The notes beneath the pieces were generated by a model. The model had not been told where the DNA came from, searched no databases, and saw nothing but the letters and a program-made list of their open reading frames with translations. Both the position numbers and the translations under genes were made by a program. Below are positions 1 through 9,272 of a DNA stretch of 10,511 nt, in pieces. Source of the stretch: Bacillota bacterium (lineage in GTDB: Bacteria > Bacillota > Clostridia > Lachnospirales > CAG-274); contig JAGAHK010000425.1 in NCBI GenBank assembly GCA_017627115.1, positions 1-10,511 on the forward strand, read 5' to 3'. Each line of letters starts with the position of its first letter. The stretch's first letter is position 1.

Positions 1-5
1 CCAAT

Positions 6-30
6 TGGCAAAAAACCTGTTTTTTTGCCA
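6..30 (-). terminator. Candidate hairpin terminator downstream of the replication-like gene
   Basis: A 10-bp perfect inverted repeat (TGGCAAAAAA at 6-15, TTTTTTGCCA at 21-30) with a 5-base loop lies about 30 bases past the stop codon of the 59-1114 gene. Read on the minus strand, the descending arm is TTTTTTGCCA, so the U-run sits inside the stem rather than after it, which is not classic. A weaker hairpin (GGGTG 33-37 with CACCC 51-55) lies between it and the stop codon. The position suggests transcription termination, but the missing trailing U-tract makes this tentative. It could also be a repeat or element end cut by the window edge. Confidence 0.35.
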
Positions 31-58
31 GAGGGTGGAGCTTAATGCGACACCCCCT

Positions 59-1114
59 TTACATCTGATTGCAGTAACCCTCGTTCTTACTCTCAAAGAG
101 CTTTTCAAGCTCATCTTCATCGTATGTACGCTGGTCATAATATACCTTTCTTGTCGGTAAAGGGCTTGTTTTAGGCGCGGTATTGACAGCCGCGGCATTA
201 TTGGGCGCGGTATTGCCGACCGCGGCATTATTGGGCGCAGTACTGCCCTTAAGATCAAGACCGTTGACAGACCATTTTTTTAAGGCGGCTTTCCAATCGG
301 CAATAGGAGTCTTGCCTATTTTCCAGCCTACACTTTGGTAGTGATAAAAGAACTTTTCGGCGCAGCCTTCAACTCCGTTTTCTTTAGCAAAAAGACGAAC
401 TTCATCAAGATCGGGCTCGATAAATCGTGTGTGCGAAGCCTCACACATTCTTTTATTCTCAATATTATTATATTCTTTATTCTTTATTTCTTTTATAAGA
501 GCCCCTTTATTGCCCTCGTCGTGACCTTCTGCTGACTTTGTATTGACCTTGTAAGGACTTTCTTCCGCCTTGTTACTGCCAAAAAAATGCCCTGTTTCAG
601 CCGACTTTTCGCCCTTTTCTTCGGCTGATGCAAGTGTCTTTTCATCCCCGTTTTTTGTGCCCGAAGAATTGCCCTCGGGATAAGTTTCTTCTATATTAAT
701 ACTGTTTGTATTTTTATCTGTACCGTCATCCTCGTAAAAATCATTTTCGGTAAAGTCGGTATCGAAATATTCCTCGCGGCTGTCCTCCTCGGATATTTCC
801 GTTACAGTGATAAGGGTGTAGCGCTCGAAATTTTCTATTTTTATAAAGCCCGATTCCTCAAATATCCTTAAAGCCGTGCGCACTTTCTTGACAGTGACTT
901 CCTCGCACTGACAAAGCTCTGTAAGGTGCTTTAATGTGGTCGCAAACTGACCCTTTTTAAGTATTATTGCATGACCTGCGATTATGCGTGTTTCGTTTTT
1001 ATATGCTGCCTTGCTCATCAGCGTCATTAGTATGCGGTTCTGCACGGGTGTACAGTCGCGCCATACCGCACTGTTGAAAAGACATCTGCTTACTTTTATC
1101 CAACCTGCTGACAT
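59..1114 (-). CDS. DnaD/replisome-organizer-like winged-helix replication protein
   Basis: The product is 351 residues. I chose the ATG at 1114 because AAAGGAGG (1122-1129) sits 7 bases upstream; the in-frame ATG 57 bases further up has no ribosome site. Residues 1-105 look like the winged-helix N-terminus of phage and plasmid replication initiators: a WIKVSR start, a KKGQF segment near 53-57, then a helix-turn-helix with VRTALRIFEESGFI near 78-91. Residues 106-228 are a polar, acidic linker of low complexity. Residues 234-283 resemble the C-terminal DnaD/phage-replisome-organizer domain, with the helical motif YHYQSVGWKIG and then IADWKAALKKW. The tail holds ten-residue repeats and YDEDELEKLF. 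Family members bind origin DNA and help load the replicative helicase. That role is inferred here. The gene is monocistronic within the window, with its own promoter after the rpoC terminator. It may be a prophage or integrative-element gene, or a domesticated remnant; a purely regulatory HTH protein is the alternative. Confidence 0.75.
   Translation of the reverse strand: MSAGWIKVSRCLFNSAVWRDCTPVQNRILMTLMSKAAYKNETRIIAGHAIILKKGQFATTLKHLTELCQCEEVTVKKVRTALRIFEESGFIKIENFERYTLITVTEISEEDSREEYFDTDFTENDFYEDDGTDKNTNSINIEETYPEGNSSGTKNGDEKTLASAEEKGEKSAETGHFFGSNKAEESPYKVNTKSAEGHDEGNKGALIKEIKNKEYNNIENKRMCEASHTRFIEPDLDEVRLFAKENGVEGCAEKFFYHYQSVGWKIGKTPIADWKAALKKWSVNGLDLKGSTAPNNAAVGNTAPNNAAAVNTAPKTSPLPTRKVYYDQRTYDEDELEKLFESKNEGYCNQM
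171..247. repeat. 30-bp in-frame tandem repeat, about 2.5 copies
   Basis: Units start at 171, 201 and 231 (TTAGGCGCGG, TTGGGCGCGG, TTGGGCGCAG). The first two full units agree at 26 of 30 bases and the third is partial. The period is divisible by three, so the array encodes ten-residue repeats (NTAPNNAAV-like) in the tail of the replication-like protein without breaking its frame. Copy number is likely to vary between strains. Confidence 0.85.
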
Positions 1115-1152
1115 ATAAATGCCTCCTTTTTTGTTTTTTATATAAAAAAGAT

Positions 1153-1181
1153 AACATATAAAAACTGACATTTTCTGTCAC
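1153..1181 (-). promoter_or_regulatory. Candidate sigma-A promoter of the replication-like gene, with palindrome
   Basis: On the minus strand, GTGACA (1176-1181, 5 of 6 to the -35 consensus) is followed after 17 bases by TATGTT (1153-1158, 4 of 6 to the -10). It lies just downstream of the rpoC terminator and 39 bases before the chosen ATG. An inverted repeat TGACA-N5-TGTCA (1166-1180) overlaps the -35 box and spacer and could be an operator. The -10 match is modest and the region is AT-rich. Confidence 0.5.
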
Positions 1182-1218
1182 AAAAAAAGAGCCAACGCAA
1201 TATTGCGTCAGCCCTTTT
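1182..1218 (-). terminator. Rho-independent terminator of the rpoBC operon
   Basis: The minus strand 10 bases after the rpoC stop codon folds into a 15-17-bp stem (1185-1218, core ACGCAATATTGCGT at 1195-1208) that ends in a run of seven T (1182-1188). Three pairs (1190/1213, 1193/1210, 1194/1209) are G.U wobbles in the minus-strand RNA but A/C mismatches in plus-strand RNA. The structure is therefore specific to rpoC transcription. Confidence 0.9.
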
Positions 1219-1227
1219 CAAGCAAAT

Positions 1228-4200
1228 TTAAATATTTTCTGTCTCCGCAGCTTCATCTTCCGCTGCGGCAGCTGCTATTTCCTCATCCTCGGAGGGAATA
1301 TCGAGTTTAAGGTCTATCCTGCGATAGGTATCCATACCCGTACCTGCGGGGATAAGTTTACCGATGATAACATTTTCTTTAAGACCGATAAGCGGGTCGA
1401 TCTTGCCCTTGATAGCAGCTTCTGTAAGAACGCGCGTTGTTTCCTGGAAGGAAGCTGCGGAAAGGAAGCTCTCTGTTGCAAGGGATGCCTTTGTGATACC
1501 GAGAAGAGTTCTTGTACCCTTGGGAGGTTCAAGCTTATCGAGATCGTTCTCGATAGAGTTATTCTTCTCCTCGATAGCTGCAATTTCGTCATTGAATTCA
1601 AGCCAATCAACATAGTTGCCCGGCATAAGGTTGGTATCGCCGCTGTCCTCAACGCGAACACGTTTAAGCATCTGACGAACGATGACCTCGATATGCTTAT
1701 CGTTGATATTAACACCCTGTAAGCGGTAAACTCGCTGTACTTCGCGCAGGATATAATCCTGAACGCCTCTGATACCCTTGATCTTAAGAATATCATGCGG
1801 ATTTATCGAACCCTCTGTAAGAGGATCGCCCGCTTCTATCACATCGCCGTTCTTTACCTTGATACGTGCGCCGTAAGGGATAGGATATTCCTTGACAGTG
1901 CCGTCCTGATCGGTAACGATAACAACGACCTGTTTTCTGTTTTTGCTGTCGTCAACTATGATATCGCCGCCGATATCGGAGATGATGGCAACACCCTTGG
2001 GTTTACGTGCCTCGAAAAGTTCCTCAACACGGGGAAGACCTTGTGTAAGGTCGTTACCCGAAACGCCGCCCGTATGGAAAGTACGCATTGTAAGCTGTGT
2101 ACCGGGCTCGCCGATAGACTGTGCCGCGATAATGCCGACTGCCTCACCTATGCGGACAAGACGGCCGCTTGCCATATTTGCGCCGTAGCACTTGGAGCAA
2201 ACGCCCTTATGGCTCTTACAGCTCAGAATTGTACGTATTTTAAGTTTTTCTATACCTGCCGCAACAATTTTTTCCGCCTTATCGGGAGATATCATTTTGT
2301 CACATTCAAGTATAACTTCGCCCGTTTCGGGATGAATAACGGGTTCTGCGGTAAATCTGCCGCGAATTCTGTCAACAAACGGCTCGATAGTTGCTTTATC
2401 ATCCATGAAAGCTTCAACTTCCATATAAGGTATCTCTTTAAGATCTTCCGCACAGTCGTATTCTCTGATTATGATATCCTGCGAAACATCAACAAGACGT
2501 CTTGTAAGATAACCCGAGTCGGCTGTACGCAAAGCGGTATCGGAAAGACCCTTTCGAGCGCCGTGAGCGGAAATAAAGTATTCCTGAACGGTAAGACCCT
2601 CACGGAAGTTAGCCTTGATGGGAAGTTCGATAGTTTCACCGCTGGGTGATGCCATAAGACCGCGCATACCCGCAAGCTGCTTGATCTGACGGTCGGAACC
2701 ACGGGCACCCGAGTTAGCCATCATATAAATATCGTTATATTTACCGAGGCCGTCGATAAGTGCCTTTGTTATCTTCTTATCGGCTTCTTCCCATACTCTT
2801 ATGACCTTTCTGTGACGTTCTTCGTCTGTCATAAGGCCGTGACGGAAGAGTTTTGTTATCTTTTCTACCTGCTTGTCGCCCTCTTCAAGATATTCCTGCT
2901 TTGCTGCGGGGATCTCCATATTGGATACGGAAACCGTAAGCGCGCCTATTGTTGAATATTTGAAGCCGAGGCTCTTGATATTGTCAAGCACTTCCGCTGT
3001 TTCGGTAGCGGGATGCTTATTGATACAGCGGTTGATTATCTTACCGAGTGTTCCCTTGGGAACAAGCTCGTTTATCTCGTATTCAAAGCGGTTTTCGGGC
3101 TTGCTTCTGTCAACAAAGCCAAGATCCTGCGGAATTATCTCGTTGAAGATAATTCTGCCGACTGTTGTAGAAACAATGCCATAATCCTCCGTACCGTCCT
3201 CGTTAACGAAGGTACGCTTAACTTTGATACGCGAATGAAGTGTTATAACGTGGTTATAGTAAGCGAGCAGAGCCTCGTTTTCATCAAAGAATACCTTGTT
3301 TTCACCGGGTTCGCCCTCTTTGTCGAGTGTAAGATAGTAGATACCGAGTACCATATCCTGTGAGGGAACGGTAACGGGTTCACCGTCCGAAGGTTTAAGC
3401 AGGTTGTTCGGTGCAAGAAGCAGGAAGCGGCATTCTGCCTGTGCTTCCACGCTCAAAGGTACGTGAACAGCCATCTGGTCGCCGTCGAAGTCGGCATTGT
3501 AAGCCGTACAAACAAGCGGATGAAGCTTTATGGCACGACCTTCAACAAGTATGGGCTCGAACGCCTGAATACCGAGACGGTGCAGCGTAGGAGCACGGTT
3601 AAGCATAACGGGATGCTCCTTGATGACCTCTTCGAGAATATCCCATACATCGGTCTGCAAACGCTCTACCATACGTTTTGCGGACTTTATGTTGTGCGAA
3701 AGACCCTTTTCGACAAGACGTTTCATAACGAAAGGCTTGAACAGCTCGATAGCCATTTCCTTGGGCAGACCGCACTGGTAAATTTTAAGGTTGGGGCCTA
3801 CTACGATAACCGAACGGCCCGAGTAGTCAACACGTTTACCCAGAAGGTTCTGACGGAAACGACCCTGCTTGCCCTTTAACAGATCTGAAAGAGATTTAAG
3901 ATTTCTGTTGCTGGGGCCTGTAACGGGACGGCCGTGCTTGCCGTTGTCGATAAGCGCATCCACAGACTCCTGAAGCATACGCTTTTCGTTGCGCACGATA
4001 ATATCGGGTGCGCCGAGTTCTATAAGCTTTTTAAGGCGGTTATTTCTGTTGATAACACGTCTGTAAAGATCGTTAAGGTCGGATGTGGCAAATCTGCCGC
4101 CGTCAAGCTGTACCATAGGACGAAGATCGGGCGGTATAACGGGTACCACATCAAGTATCATCCATTCGGGTTTATTGCCCGAAATTCTGAAAGCTTCGAT

Positions 4201-4857
4201 AACTTCAAGCTTTTTGATAAGTCTTACCTTTTTCTGACCCGAGCTTACAAGAAGCTGTTCTTTAAGATCCTTTGACTCTTTTTCAAGGTCGATCTCAAGC
4301 AGAAGTTCCTTTATGGCTTCTGCGCCCATGCCTGCACGGAAAGCATTATAGCCGAATTCCGACACTGCATCGTAGTACTGCTGCTCTGTAATAAGGTCCT
4401 TTTTTCTGAAAGGCAGTTCCGTATTGCCCTTGTCGTCAAGGATAACGTAGTTTGCAAAGTAAAGCACCTTTTCAAGCGCACGGGGGCTCATATCGAGGAT
4501 GATACCCATACGGCTGGGGATGCCCTTGAAATACCATATATGCGAAACAGGTGCGGCAAGCTCAACATGACCCATACGTTCACGTCTTACCTTGCTTTTT
4601 GTGACTTCAACGCCGCAGCGGTCACAAACAATGCCCTTATATCTCAGACGCTTGTATTTACCGCAGGCACACTCCCAATCCTTTGTGGGACCGAATATTC
4701 TTTCGCAGTAAAGACCGTCGCGTTCGGGTTTAAGTGTTCTGTAGTTTATGGTTTCGGGCTTTTTAACTTCGCCCTTTGACCACTCGCGAATTTTATCGGG
4801 AGAAGCCAGACCTATTTTTATGGAATCAAATGAAATTGTCTGTTCTGTATTGTCCAT
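1228..4857 (-). CDS. rpoC: DNA-directed RNA polymerase subunit beta'
   Basis: The product is 1209 residues, the usual Firmicutes length. Beta' pairs with beta to form the active cleft that synthesises RNA. Visible motifs in order are: the N-terminal zinc ribbon (C63, C65, C78, C81); lid and rudder region (about 240-320); the [19 protein letters not shown] segment at 331-349; the catalytic magnesium loop NADFDGDQ with D456, D458 and D460; the F-loop ([19 protein letters not shown], 716-734); the bridge helix (about 756-792); the second zinc site (C802, C880, C887, C890); and the trigger loop with M924, R925 and H928. The trigger loop is continuous, so the large SI3 insertion of E. coli is absent. 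The C-terminus ends in an acidic, alanine-rich stretch. GGGAGG (4867-4872) lies 9 bases before the ATG. The gene is 16 bp behind rpoB and surely cotranscribed with it. No missing residue or frameshift is seen. Confidence 0.99.
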   Translation of the reverse strand: MDNTEQTISFDSIKIGLASPDKIREWSKGEVKKPETINYRTLKPERDGLYCERIFGPTKDWECACGKYKRLRYKGIVCDRCGVEVTKSKVRRERMGHVELAAPVSHIWYFKGIPSRMGIILDMSPRALEKVLYFANYVILDDKGNTELPFRKKDLITEQQYYDAVSEFGYNAFRAGMGAEAIKELLLEIDLEKESKDLKEQLLVSSGQKKVRLIKKLEVIEAFRISGNKPEWMILDVVPVIPPDLRPMVQLDGGRFATSDLNDLYRRVINRNNRLKKLIELGAPDIIVRNEKRMLQESVDALIDNGKHGRPVTGPSNRNLKSLSDLLKGKQGRFRQNLLGKRVDYSGRSVIVVGPNLKIYQCGLPKEMAIELFKPFVMKRLVEKGLSHNIKSAKRMVERLQTDVWDILEEVIKEHPVMLNRAPTLHRLGIQAFEPILVEGRAIKLHPLVCTAYNADFDGDQMAVHVPLSVEAQAECRFLLLAPNNLLKPSDGEPVTVPSQDMVLGIYYLTLDKEGEPGENKVFFDENEALLAYYNHVITLHSRIKVKRTFVNEDGTEDYGIVSTTVGRIIFNEIIPQDLGFVDRSKPENRFEYEINELVPKGTLGKIINRCINKHPATETAEVLDNIKSLGFKYSTIGALTVSVSNMEIPAAKQEYLEEGDKQVEKITKLFRHGLMTDEERHRKVIRVWEEADKKITKALIDGLGKYNDIYMMANSGARGSDRQIKQLAGMRGLMASPSGETIELPIKANFREGLTVQEYFISAHGARKGLSDTALRTADSGYLTRRLVDVSQDIIIREYDCAEDLKEIPYMEVEAFMDDKATIEPFVDRIRGRFTAEPVIHPETGEVILECDKMISPDKAEKIVAAGIEKLKIRTILSCKSHKGVCSKCYGANMASGRLVRIGEAVGIIAAQSIGEPGTQLTMRTFHTGGVSGNDLTQGLPRVEELFEARKPKGVAIISDIGGDIIVDDSKNRKQVVVIVTDQDGTVKEYPIPYGARIKVKNGDVIEAGDPLTEGSINPHDILKIKGIRGVQDYILREVQRVYRLQGVNINDKHIEVIVRQMLKRVRVEDSGDTNLMPGNYVDWLEFNDEIAAIEEKNNSIENDLDKLEPPKGTRTLLGITKASLATESFLSAASFQETTRVLTEAAIKGKIDPLIGLKENVIIGKLIPAGTGMDTYRRIDLKLDIPSEDEEIAAAAAEDEAAETENI

Positions 4858-4873
4858 TTAACCTATCCTCCCA

Positions 4874-7800
4874 TTATTTATCGTCATCGCTGATACCCGC
4901 AAGTTTTTCAATCTCTGCAAGATCGGCCATAACATCTTCTTCAAAAGCGACATCTTCATCGCTGATAACGATATCGGAATCATCTATATCGTCAAGTGAG
5001 GGTTCAACATCATCCGTATTGAGGTTTTCAAGCACATCATCGACCATAGTTTTGCTGTCGTATTCGGGCTTGTTGTCAAGACCGAGATCCTCGCCGAAAA
5101 GTTCGATAGTGCTGTTATCGGTATCATCAACGCTCTCCTGAATCTCAACTTCGGTATTGTTTTCAAGCACTCTTACATCGAGAGCAAGAGCCTGAAGTTC
5201 TTTGAGAAGAACCTTGAAAGACTCGGGAACGCCGGGTTCGGGGATATTTTCGCCCTTGATGATAGCTTCGTAAGTCTTTACACGGCCTACTATATCATCG
5301 GATTTGACTGTCAGTATCTCCTGCAAAGTGTAGGATGCACCGTAAGCCTCGAGAGCCCAAACTTCCATTTCACCGAAACGCTGACCGCCGAACTGTGCTT
5401 TACCGCCCAGAGGCTGCTGTGTAACAAGTGCGTAAGGACCTGTGGAACGTGCGTGGATCTTATCATCAACAAGGTGGTGCAGTTTCAGATAGTGCATGAA
5501 ACCGACTGTTGTTGCATTATCGAATTCCTCGCCTGTACGGCCGTCGCGCAGTCTTATCTTGCCTGTATGGTCAATGGGCACGCCGCGCCATTCCTCGCGG
5601 TGGTCAAGGTTGTTTTCAAGGTATGAAAGAATCTCCTCATTAAGCTTGTCAGCCCATTTTTCCTTAAATTCCTCCCATGACTTGTTGGCATAATCGTTTG
5701 CCATGTCAAGGGTATCCATAATATCTTTTTCGTTTGCACCGTCAAATACGGGTGTAGCTATCTTCCAGCCGAGTACGTTGCTTGCAAGGCCGAGGTGGAT
5801 CTCAAGCACCTGACCGATATTCATACGTGAAGGCACACCCAGAGGGTTAAGCACGATATCGAGGGGACGTCCGTTAGGCAGGAAGGGCATATCCTCAACG
5901 GGGAGCACACGGCTCACAACACCCTTGTTACCGTGACGGCCTGCCATCTTATCACCGACACTTATCTTACGCTTTTGTGCGATATAAACTCTTACAAGCT
6001 GATTAACGCCTGCTGCAAGCTCATCGCCGTTTTCACGCTTGAATACTTTAACATCAACAACTATACCGCTTTCGCCGTGAGGCACACGCAGGGATGTATC
6101 CCTTACTTCTCTTGCCTTTTCGCCGAAGATAGCGCGCAGAAGTCTCTCTTCTGCCGTAAGCTCGGTCTCGCCCTTGGGTGTTACCTTACCTACAAGTATA
6201 TCATTTGACTGTACCTCGGCACCTATGCGTATGATACCCGTTTCATCAAGGTTTCTGAGCGCATCGTCGCCGACATTGGGTATATCTCTTGTTATTTCCT
6301 CTGCACCGAGCTTTGTATCACGGGCTTCGGACTCATGCTGCTCGATATGGATAGATGTATAAACATCTTCCGCAACAAGCTTTTCACTTAAAAGTACGGC
6401 ATCCTCGTAGTTGTAGCCTTCCCATGTCATAAAGCCGATAAGAGGGTTCTTGCCGAGTGCAAGTTCGCCGTTCTTGGTCGAAGGACCGTCTGCGATAACA
6501 TTGCCTGCTTTGATAACATCACCGTTTGAAACGATGGGGCGCTGGTTCATACAGTTGGACTGGTTTGAACGCTTGAACTTTGTAAGCTCATAGCGGTCGC
6601 GCTTGCCGTTTTCCGTTTTGATAACGATCTCTGCGGCATCAACTTTCTCTACAACGCCGTTGTTCTTTGCAACAACAACTACGCCCGAGTCCTTTGCCGT
6701 TTTGTATTCCATACCCGTACCGACGATAGGTGAGTCGGTAACAAGGAGGGGAACTGCCTGGCGCTGCATGTTTGAACCCATGAGCGCACGGGTAACGTCA
6801 TCGTTTTCAAGGAAGGGTATAAGGGCGGTAGCCACCGAAACAAGCTGTTTTGGCGACACGTCCATCAAATCTATTTTTGAGGGAGCTATCTCGACATTGT
6901 CTTCACCGAGACGAGCGGAAACTCTCTCATGCTTAAACTCGTTGTTCTCATTCAAAGGCTCATTAGCCTGTGCAATTACATACTTTTCTTCTTCATCGGC
7001 TGTGATATAAACGACTTTATCCGTTACACGCGGAACATCGCCCGACTTGTCGATAACGCGGTAAGGCGCTTCGATAAAGCCGTACTCATTTATTCTTGCA
7101 TAAGTCGCAAGGGAGTTGATAAGACCGATGTTGGGACCTTCGGGAGTCTCGATAGGACACATTCTGCCATAGTGTGATGTATGGACGTCACGTACCTCGA
7201 AACCTGCACGCTCTCTTGAAAGACCGCCGGGGCCGAGTGCCGAAAGACGGCGCTTATGTGTCATTTCACTCAAGGGGTTGTTCTGGTCCATAAACTGTGA
7301 AAGCTGTGAAGAACCGAAGAATTCCTTGATAGCCGCCGTAAGAGGTCTTATATTGGTAAGACCCTGCGGAGAAACATCGTCAAGGTTCTGTACATTCATA
7401 CGCTCGCGCACAACTCTTTCCATACGTGAAAGACCGATGCGAAACTGGTTTTGCAAAAGCTCGCCTACGGAACGGATGCGGCGGTTGCCGAGGTGGTCGA
7501 TATCATCCGCATTACCTATCTCGTAGTCAAGGTGCATACAATAGTTTATGCTTGCCATGATGTCCTCAAGCGTTATATGCTTGGGAACAAGACGCTGCAT
7601 ATTTGTTCTTATCGCAAGCTTGATGCTGTCTGCATCTTCGTTTGCATCAAGTATCTCGCAAAGTACGGGGTAATAAACCTTTTCCTTTACTTTTACATCC
7701 TCTGCGGAAAGTCCGAACTGTGCGATATAATCAGTTATATCAACAGTGCGGTTTGTGAGGATCTTTGACGTTTTGCCGTCTTCTATATTAACGGTGATGC

Positions 7801-8788
7801 TTGCAACACCCGTGTTCTGAATAGTATCGCAAAGCTCTATATCAAGCTTTGTGCCTGCTTCCGCAACGATCTCGCCCGTCAAGGGGTCTACAACACTTTC
7901 CGCAAGCACAAGATCTCTTGCGCGGTTGCTCAAAGCAAGCTTTTTGTTGAATTTATAACGTCCTACCTTTGCAAGATCGTATCTCTTGGGGTCGTAGAAC
8001 ATATTGTGCAAAAGGTTTTCCGCATTTTCCACAGAAGGAAGTTCGCCCGGGCGTATCTTCTTATATAATTCGATAAGACCTTCCTCATAACTCTTTGTGG
8101 GGTCCTTTTCGATAGTTGCAAGAATTTTGGGTTCCTCGCCGAAAAGGTTTATTATCTCGTCGTCCGTGCCGATACCGAGAGCGCGGATAAACACCGTTGC
8201 GGGTACCTTACGTGTTTTATCCACACGCACCGAGAAGACATCGTTGCTGTCCGTCTCGTATTCAAGCCATGCACCGCGGTTGGGTATGACCGTTGATGTG
8301 ATAAGGTTTTTGCCGACCTTGTCCTTTTCTATTGCGTAATATATGCCGGGAGAACGCACAAGCTGACTTACTATAACACGTTCCGAACCGTTTATAACGA
8401 ATGTTCCCGTATCTGTCATAAGCGGAAAGTCGCCGAAGTTTATCTCCTGCTCCTTTGTTTCTTCCGCGCCGGGACCGCTGTGGAGAACAGCCTTTACTTT
8501 GAGCTGTGCGGAATACGTCGCATCCCTGCTTTTACATTCTTCAAGTGAATACTTGATATTTTCGGTGTCCAGTCTGAAGCTTCCGAATTCAAGCACAAGA
8601 TTGTTGTTGTAGTCGGTTATGGGGGATATATCCTCAAAAACCTCCTTTAAGCCTTCATCCAGAAACCACTGATAACTGTCCTTTTGTAATGCCAGCAAAT
8701 TGGGCATTTCCAAAACCTCGTCCACTCTTGCATAGCTGATGCGCTGTACATCACCGTACTTTTGAGGACGTATCCTGTTTTTTTCCAC
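4874..8788 (-). CDS. rpoB: DNA-directed RNA polymerase subunit beta
   Basis: The product is 1304 residues. Beta forms one pincer of RNA polymerase and carries the rifampicin pocket. The pocket spans about 491-560 and reads [19 protein letters not shown] onward; residues matching E. coli Q513, D516, S522, H526, R529, S531 and L533 (here 498, 501, 507, 511, 514, 516, 518) are all the sensitive form. The active-site segment [11 protein letters not shown] (946-956) holds both conserved lysines, K947 and K955. The conserved end domain ([21 protein letters not shown] and onward) is at 1113-1165. After about residue 1210 there is a strongly acidic tail of about 95 residues, with 35 Asp/Glu and only 4 Lys, longer than the short acidic ends of model Firmicutes. 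The start is a GTG, placed by AAGGAG 10 bases upstream. This is the first gene of the operon, read from promoters at about 9013 and 8823. Confidence 0.99.
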   Translation of the reverse strand: MEKNRIRPQKYGDVQRISYARVDEVLEMPNLLALQKDSYQWFLDEGLKEVFEDISPITDYNNNLVLEFGSFRLDTENIKYSLEECKSRDATYSAQLKVKAVLHSGPGAEETKEQEINFGDFPLMTDTGTFVINGSERVIVSQLVRSPGIYYAIEKDKVGKNLITSTVIPNRGAWLEYETDSNDVFSVRVDKTRKVPATVFIRALGIGTDDEIINLFGEEPKILATIEKDPTKSYEEGLIELYKKIRPGELPSVENAENLLHNMFYDPKRYDLAKVGRYKFNKKLALSNRARDLVLAESVVDPLTGEIVAEAGTKLDIELCDTIQNTGVASITVNIEDGKTSKILTNRTVDITDYIAQFGLSAEDVKVKEKVYYPVLCEILDANEDADSIKLAIRTNMQRLVPKHITLEDIMASINYCMHLDYEIGNADDIDHLGNRRIRSVGELLQNQFRIGLSRMERVVRERMNVQNLDDVSPQGLTNIRPLTAAIKEFFGSSQLSQFMDQNNPLSEMTHKRRLSALGPGGLSRERAGFEVRDVHTSHYGRMCPIETPEGPNIGLINSLATYARINEYGFIEAPYRVIDKSGDVPRVTDKVVYITADEEEKYVIAQANEPLNENNEFKHERVSARLGEDNVEIAPSKIDLMDVSPKQLVSVATALIPFLENDDVTRALMGSNMQRQAVPLLVTDSPIVGTGMEYKTAKDSGVVVVAKNNGVVEKVDAAEIVIKTENGKRDRYELTKFKRSNQSNCMNQRPIVSNGDVIKAGNVIADGPSTKNGELALGKNPLIGFMTWEGYNYEDAVLLSEKLVAEDVYTSIHIEQHESEARDTKLGAEEITRDIPNVGDDALRNLDETGIIRIGAEVQSNDILVGKVTPKGETELTAEERLLRAIFGEKAREVRDTSLRVPHGESGIVVDVKVFKRENGDELAAGVNQLVRVYIAQKRKISVGDKMAGRHGNKGVVSRVLPVEDMPFLPNGRPLDIVLNPLGVPSRMNIGQVLEIHLGLASNVLGWKIATPVFDGANEKDIMDTLDMANDYANKSWEEFKEKWADKLNEEILSYLENNLDHREEWRGVPIDHTGKIRLRDGRTGEEFDNATTVGFMHYLKLHHLVDDKIHARSTGPYALVTQQPLGGKAQFGGQRFGEMEVWALEAYGASYTLQEILTVKSDDIVGRVKTYEAIIKGENIPEPGVPESFKVLLKELQALALDVRVLENNTEVEIQESVDDTDNSTIELFGEDLGLDNKPEYDSKTMVDDVLENLNTDDVEPSLDDIDDSDIVISDEDVAFEEDVMADLAEIEKLAGISDDDK

Positions 8789-8798
8789 GGCACCTTCA

Positions 8799-8804
8799 CT
8801 CCTT
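8799..8804 (-). promoter_or_regulatory. Ribosome binding site that fixes the rpoB GTG start
   Basis: AAGGAG on the minus strand lies 10 bases before the GTG at 8786-8788. A second GTG (8791-8793) is nearer but in another frame. No in-frame ATG precedes the conserved N-terminus ([12 protein letters not shown]), so the GTG start is well supported. Confidence 0.85.
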
Positions 8805-8829
8805 AATGATAATTTTGAGATATTTTGAT

Positions 8830-8857
8830 ATTATAATTTTAAGTATATAAATTTCAA
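8830..8857 (-). promoter_or_regulatory. Candidate proximal rpoB promoter P2
   Basis: On the minus strand TTGAAA (8852-8857) is separated by 16 bases from a perfect TATAAT (8830-8835). This predicts a start near 8823 and a leader of about 35 bases. The surrounding sequence is very AT-rich, which raises the chance of a false match. Confidence 0.5.
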
Positions 8858-8973
8858 ACTATCTTTTTCTTTGCTTTTGCACTTTAAATAAAATTTAACA
8901 AATTTAATTATCGTTAAAAATACACTGATTTAAAGGCATTTTCAAGCGAAATTTTGTTTATTATTTTTCCTTT

Positions 8974-9005
8974 TAATGTGAATAAGCAGACACTTACCCA
9001 CATTA
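8974..9005 (-). promoter_or_regulatory. Stem-loop at the 5' end of the rpoB leader mRNA
   Basis: The minus strand can form a 13-bp stem: TAATGTGGGTAAG (9005-8993) pairs with CTTATTCACATTA (8986-8974) around a TGTCTG loop. Two central pairs are G.U in the minus-strand RNA and A/C mismatches in the plus strand, so the fold is specific to the rpoB transcript. It begins about 8 bases after the start predicted for promoter P1. No U-tract follows, so it is not an intrinsic terminator. mRNA protection or a protein-binding site is more likely. Confidence 0.6.
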
Positions 9006-9019
9006 GGATACATTATATA

Positions 9020-9048
9020 ATAATATCACCTTTGTAAAGGTTTGTCAA
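9020..9048 (-). promoter_or_regulatory. Main rpoB promoter P1 with palindromic spacer
   Basis: A perfect -35 box TTGACA (9043-9048) is followed after exactly 17 bases by TATTAT (9020-9025, 5 of 6). A T-rich tract (minus strand of about 9049-9060) precedes the -35, as in an UP element. The predicted start is near 9013, giving a leader of about 225 bases. The spacer contains a 6-bp-arm inverted repeat, ACCTTT-GT-AAAGGT (9028-9041), a candidate operator. Confidence 0.75.
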
Positions 9049-9132
9049 GAAAAAAATTATGTATTTTTGCGGGGAGTGTTTTCTCGTTTTTTTAAAGAAA
9101 ATTATTGTTTACGTTAGTAGTAGAGTTGCATT

Positions 9133-9256
9133 AGCCTTGGCTCCCCTTCTTTCAGGTTTGTCCTGACGGCGGCAAAGCCGTCGGGACTCTATGGCAAACA
9201 TTCGTCAGCTTTGCTGCCGAATGGATTGCTGGCTGCCGAAGGCTGACTGAGGGGTT
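9133..9256. repeat. GC-rich multi-branched structured intergenic repeat
   Basis: An outer stem AGCCTT-GGC (9133-9141) pairs with GCC-g-AAGGCT (9235-9244, one bulged base). It encloses two hairpins: an 11-bp stem 9160-9170/9177-9187 (arm GTCCTGACGGC, one G.T pair) and CATTCG-t-CAGC with GCTG-c-CGAATG (9199-9223). The TGGCTCCCCTT start and GACTGAGGGG end resemble an interspersed repeat I recall from Ruminococcaceae genomes. That match is from memory and untested. It contrasts sharply with the AT-rich flanks. It could be a MITE- or REP-like element, or a structured RNA. Confidence 0.55.
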
Positions 9257-9272
9257 TACGATTGTAGAGAGG

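Noticed and set aside
1115..1171. Upstream ATG adding 19 residues to the replication-like protein
   Set aside because: It has no ribosome site, overlaps the predicted promoter, and would add a lysine-rich sequence not seen at the start of this family; the internal ATG has AAAGGAGG at ideal spacing.
1795..2649. 284-residue plus-strand open frame inside rpoC
   Set aside because: It lies entirely antisense to conserved rpoC sequence, and the translation shows no domain. It is a shadow of the rpoC codon pattern.
3463..3879. 138-residue plus-strand open frame inside rpoC
   Set aside because: It is antisense to the catalytic region of rpoC, with no recognisable domain or upstream signals.
8897..8932. 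11-codon upstream frame (starting MPLNQC) in the rpoB leader
   Set aside because: There is no ribosome binding site before its ATG and the AT-rich sequence makes such frames likely by chance.
9079..9101. TTTTCT/AGAAAA inverted repeat near a T-run
   Set aside because: It is only six A/T-rich pairs in AT-rich sequence and ends no gene on either strand.
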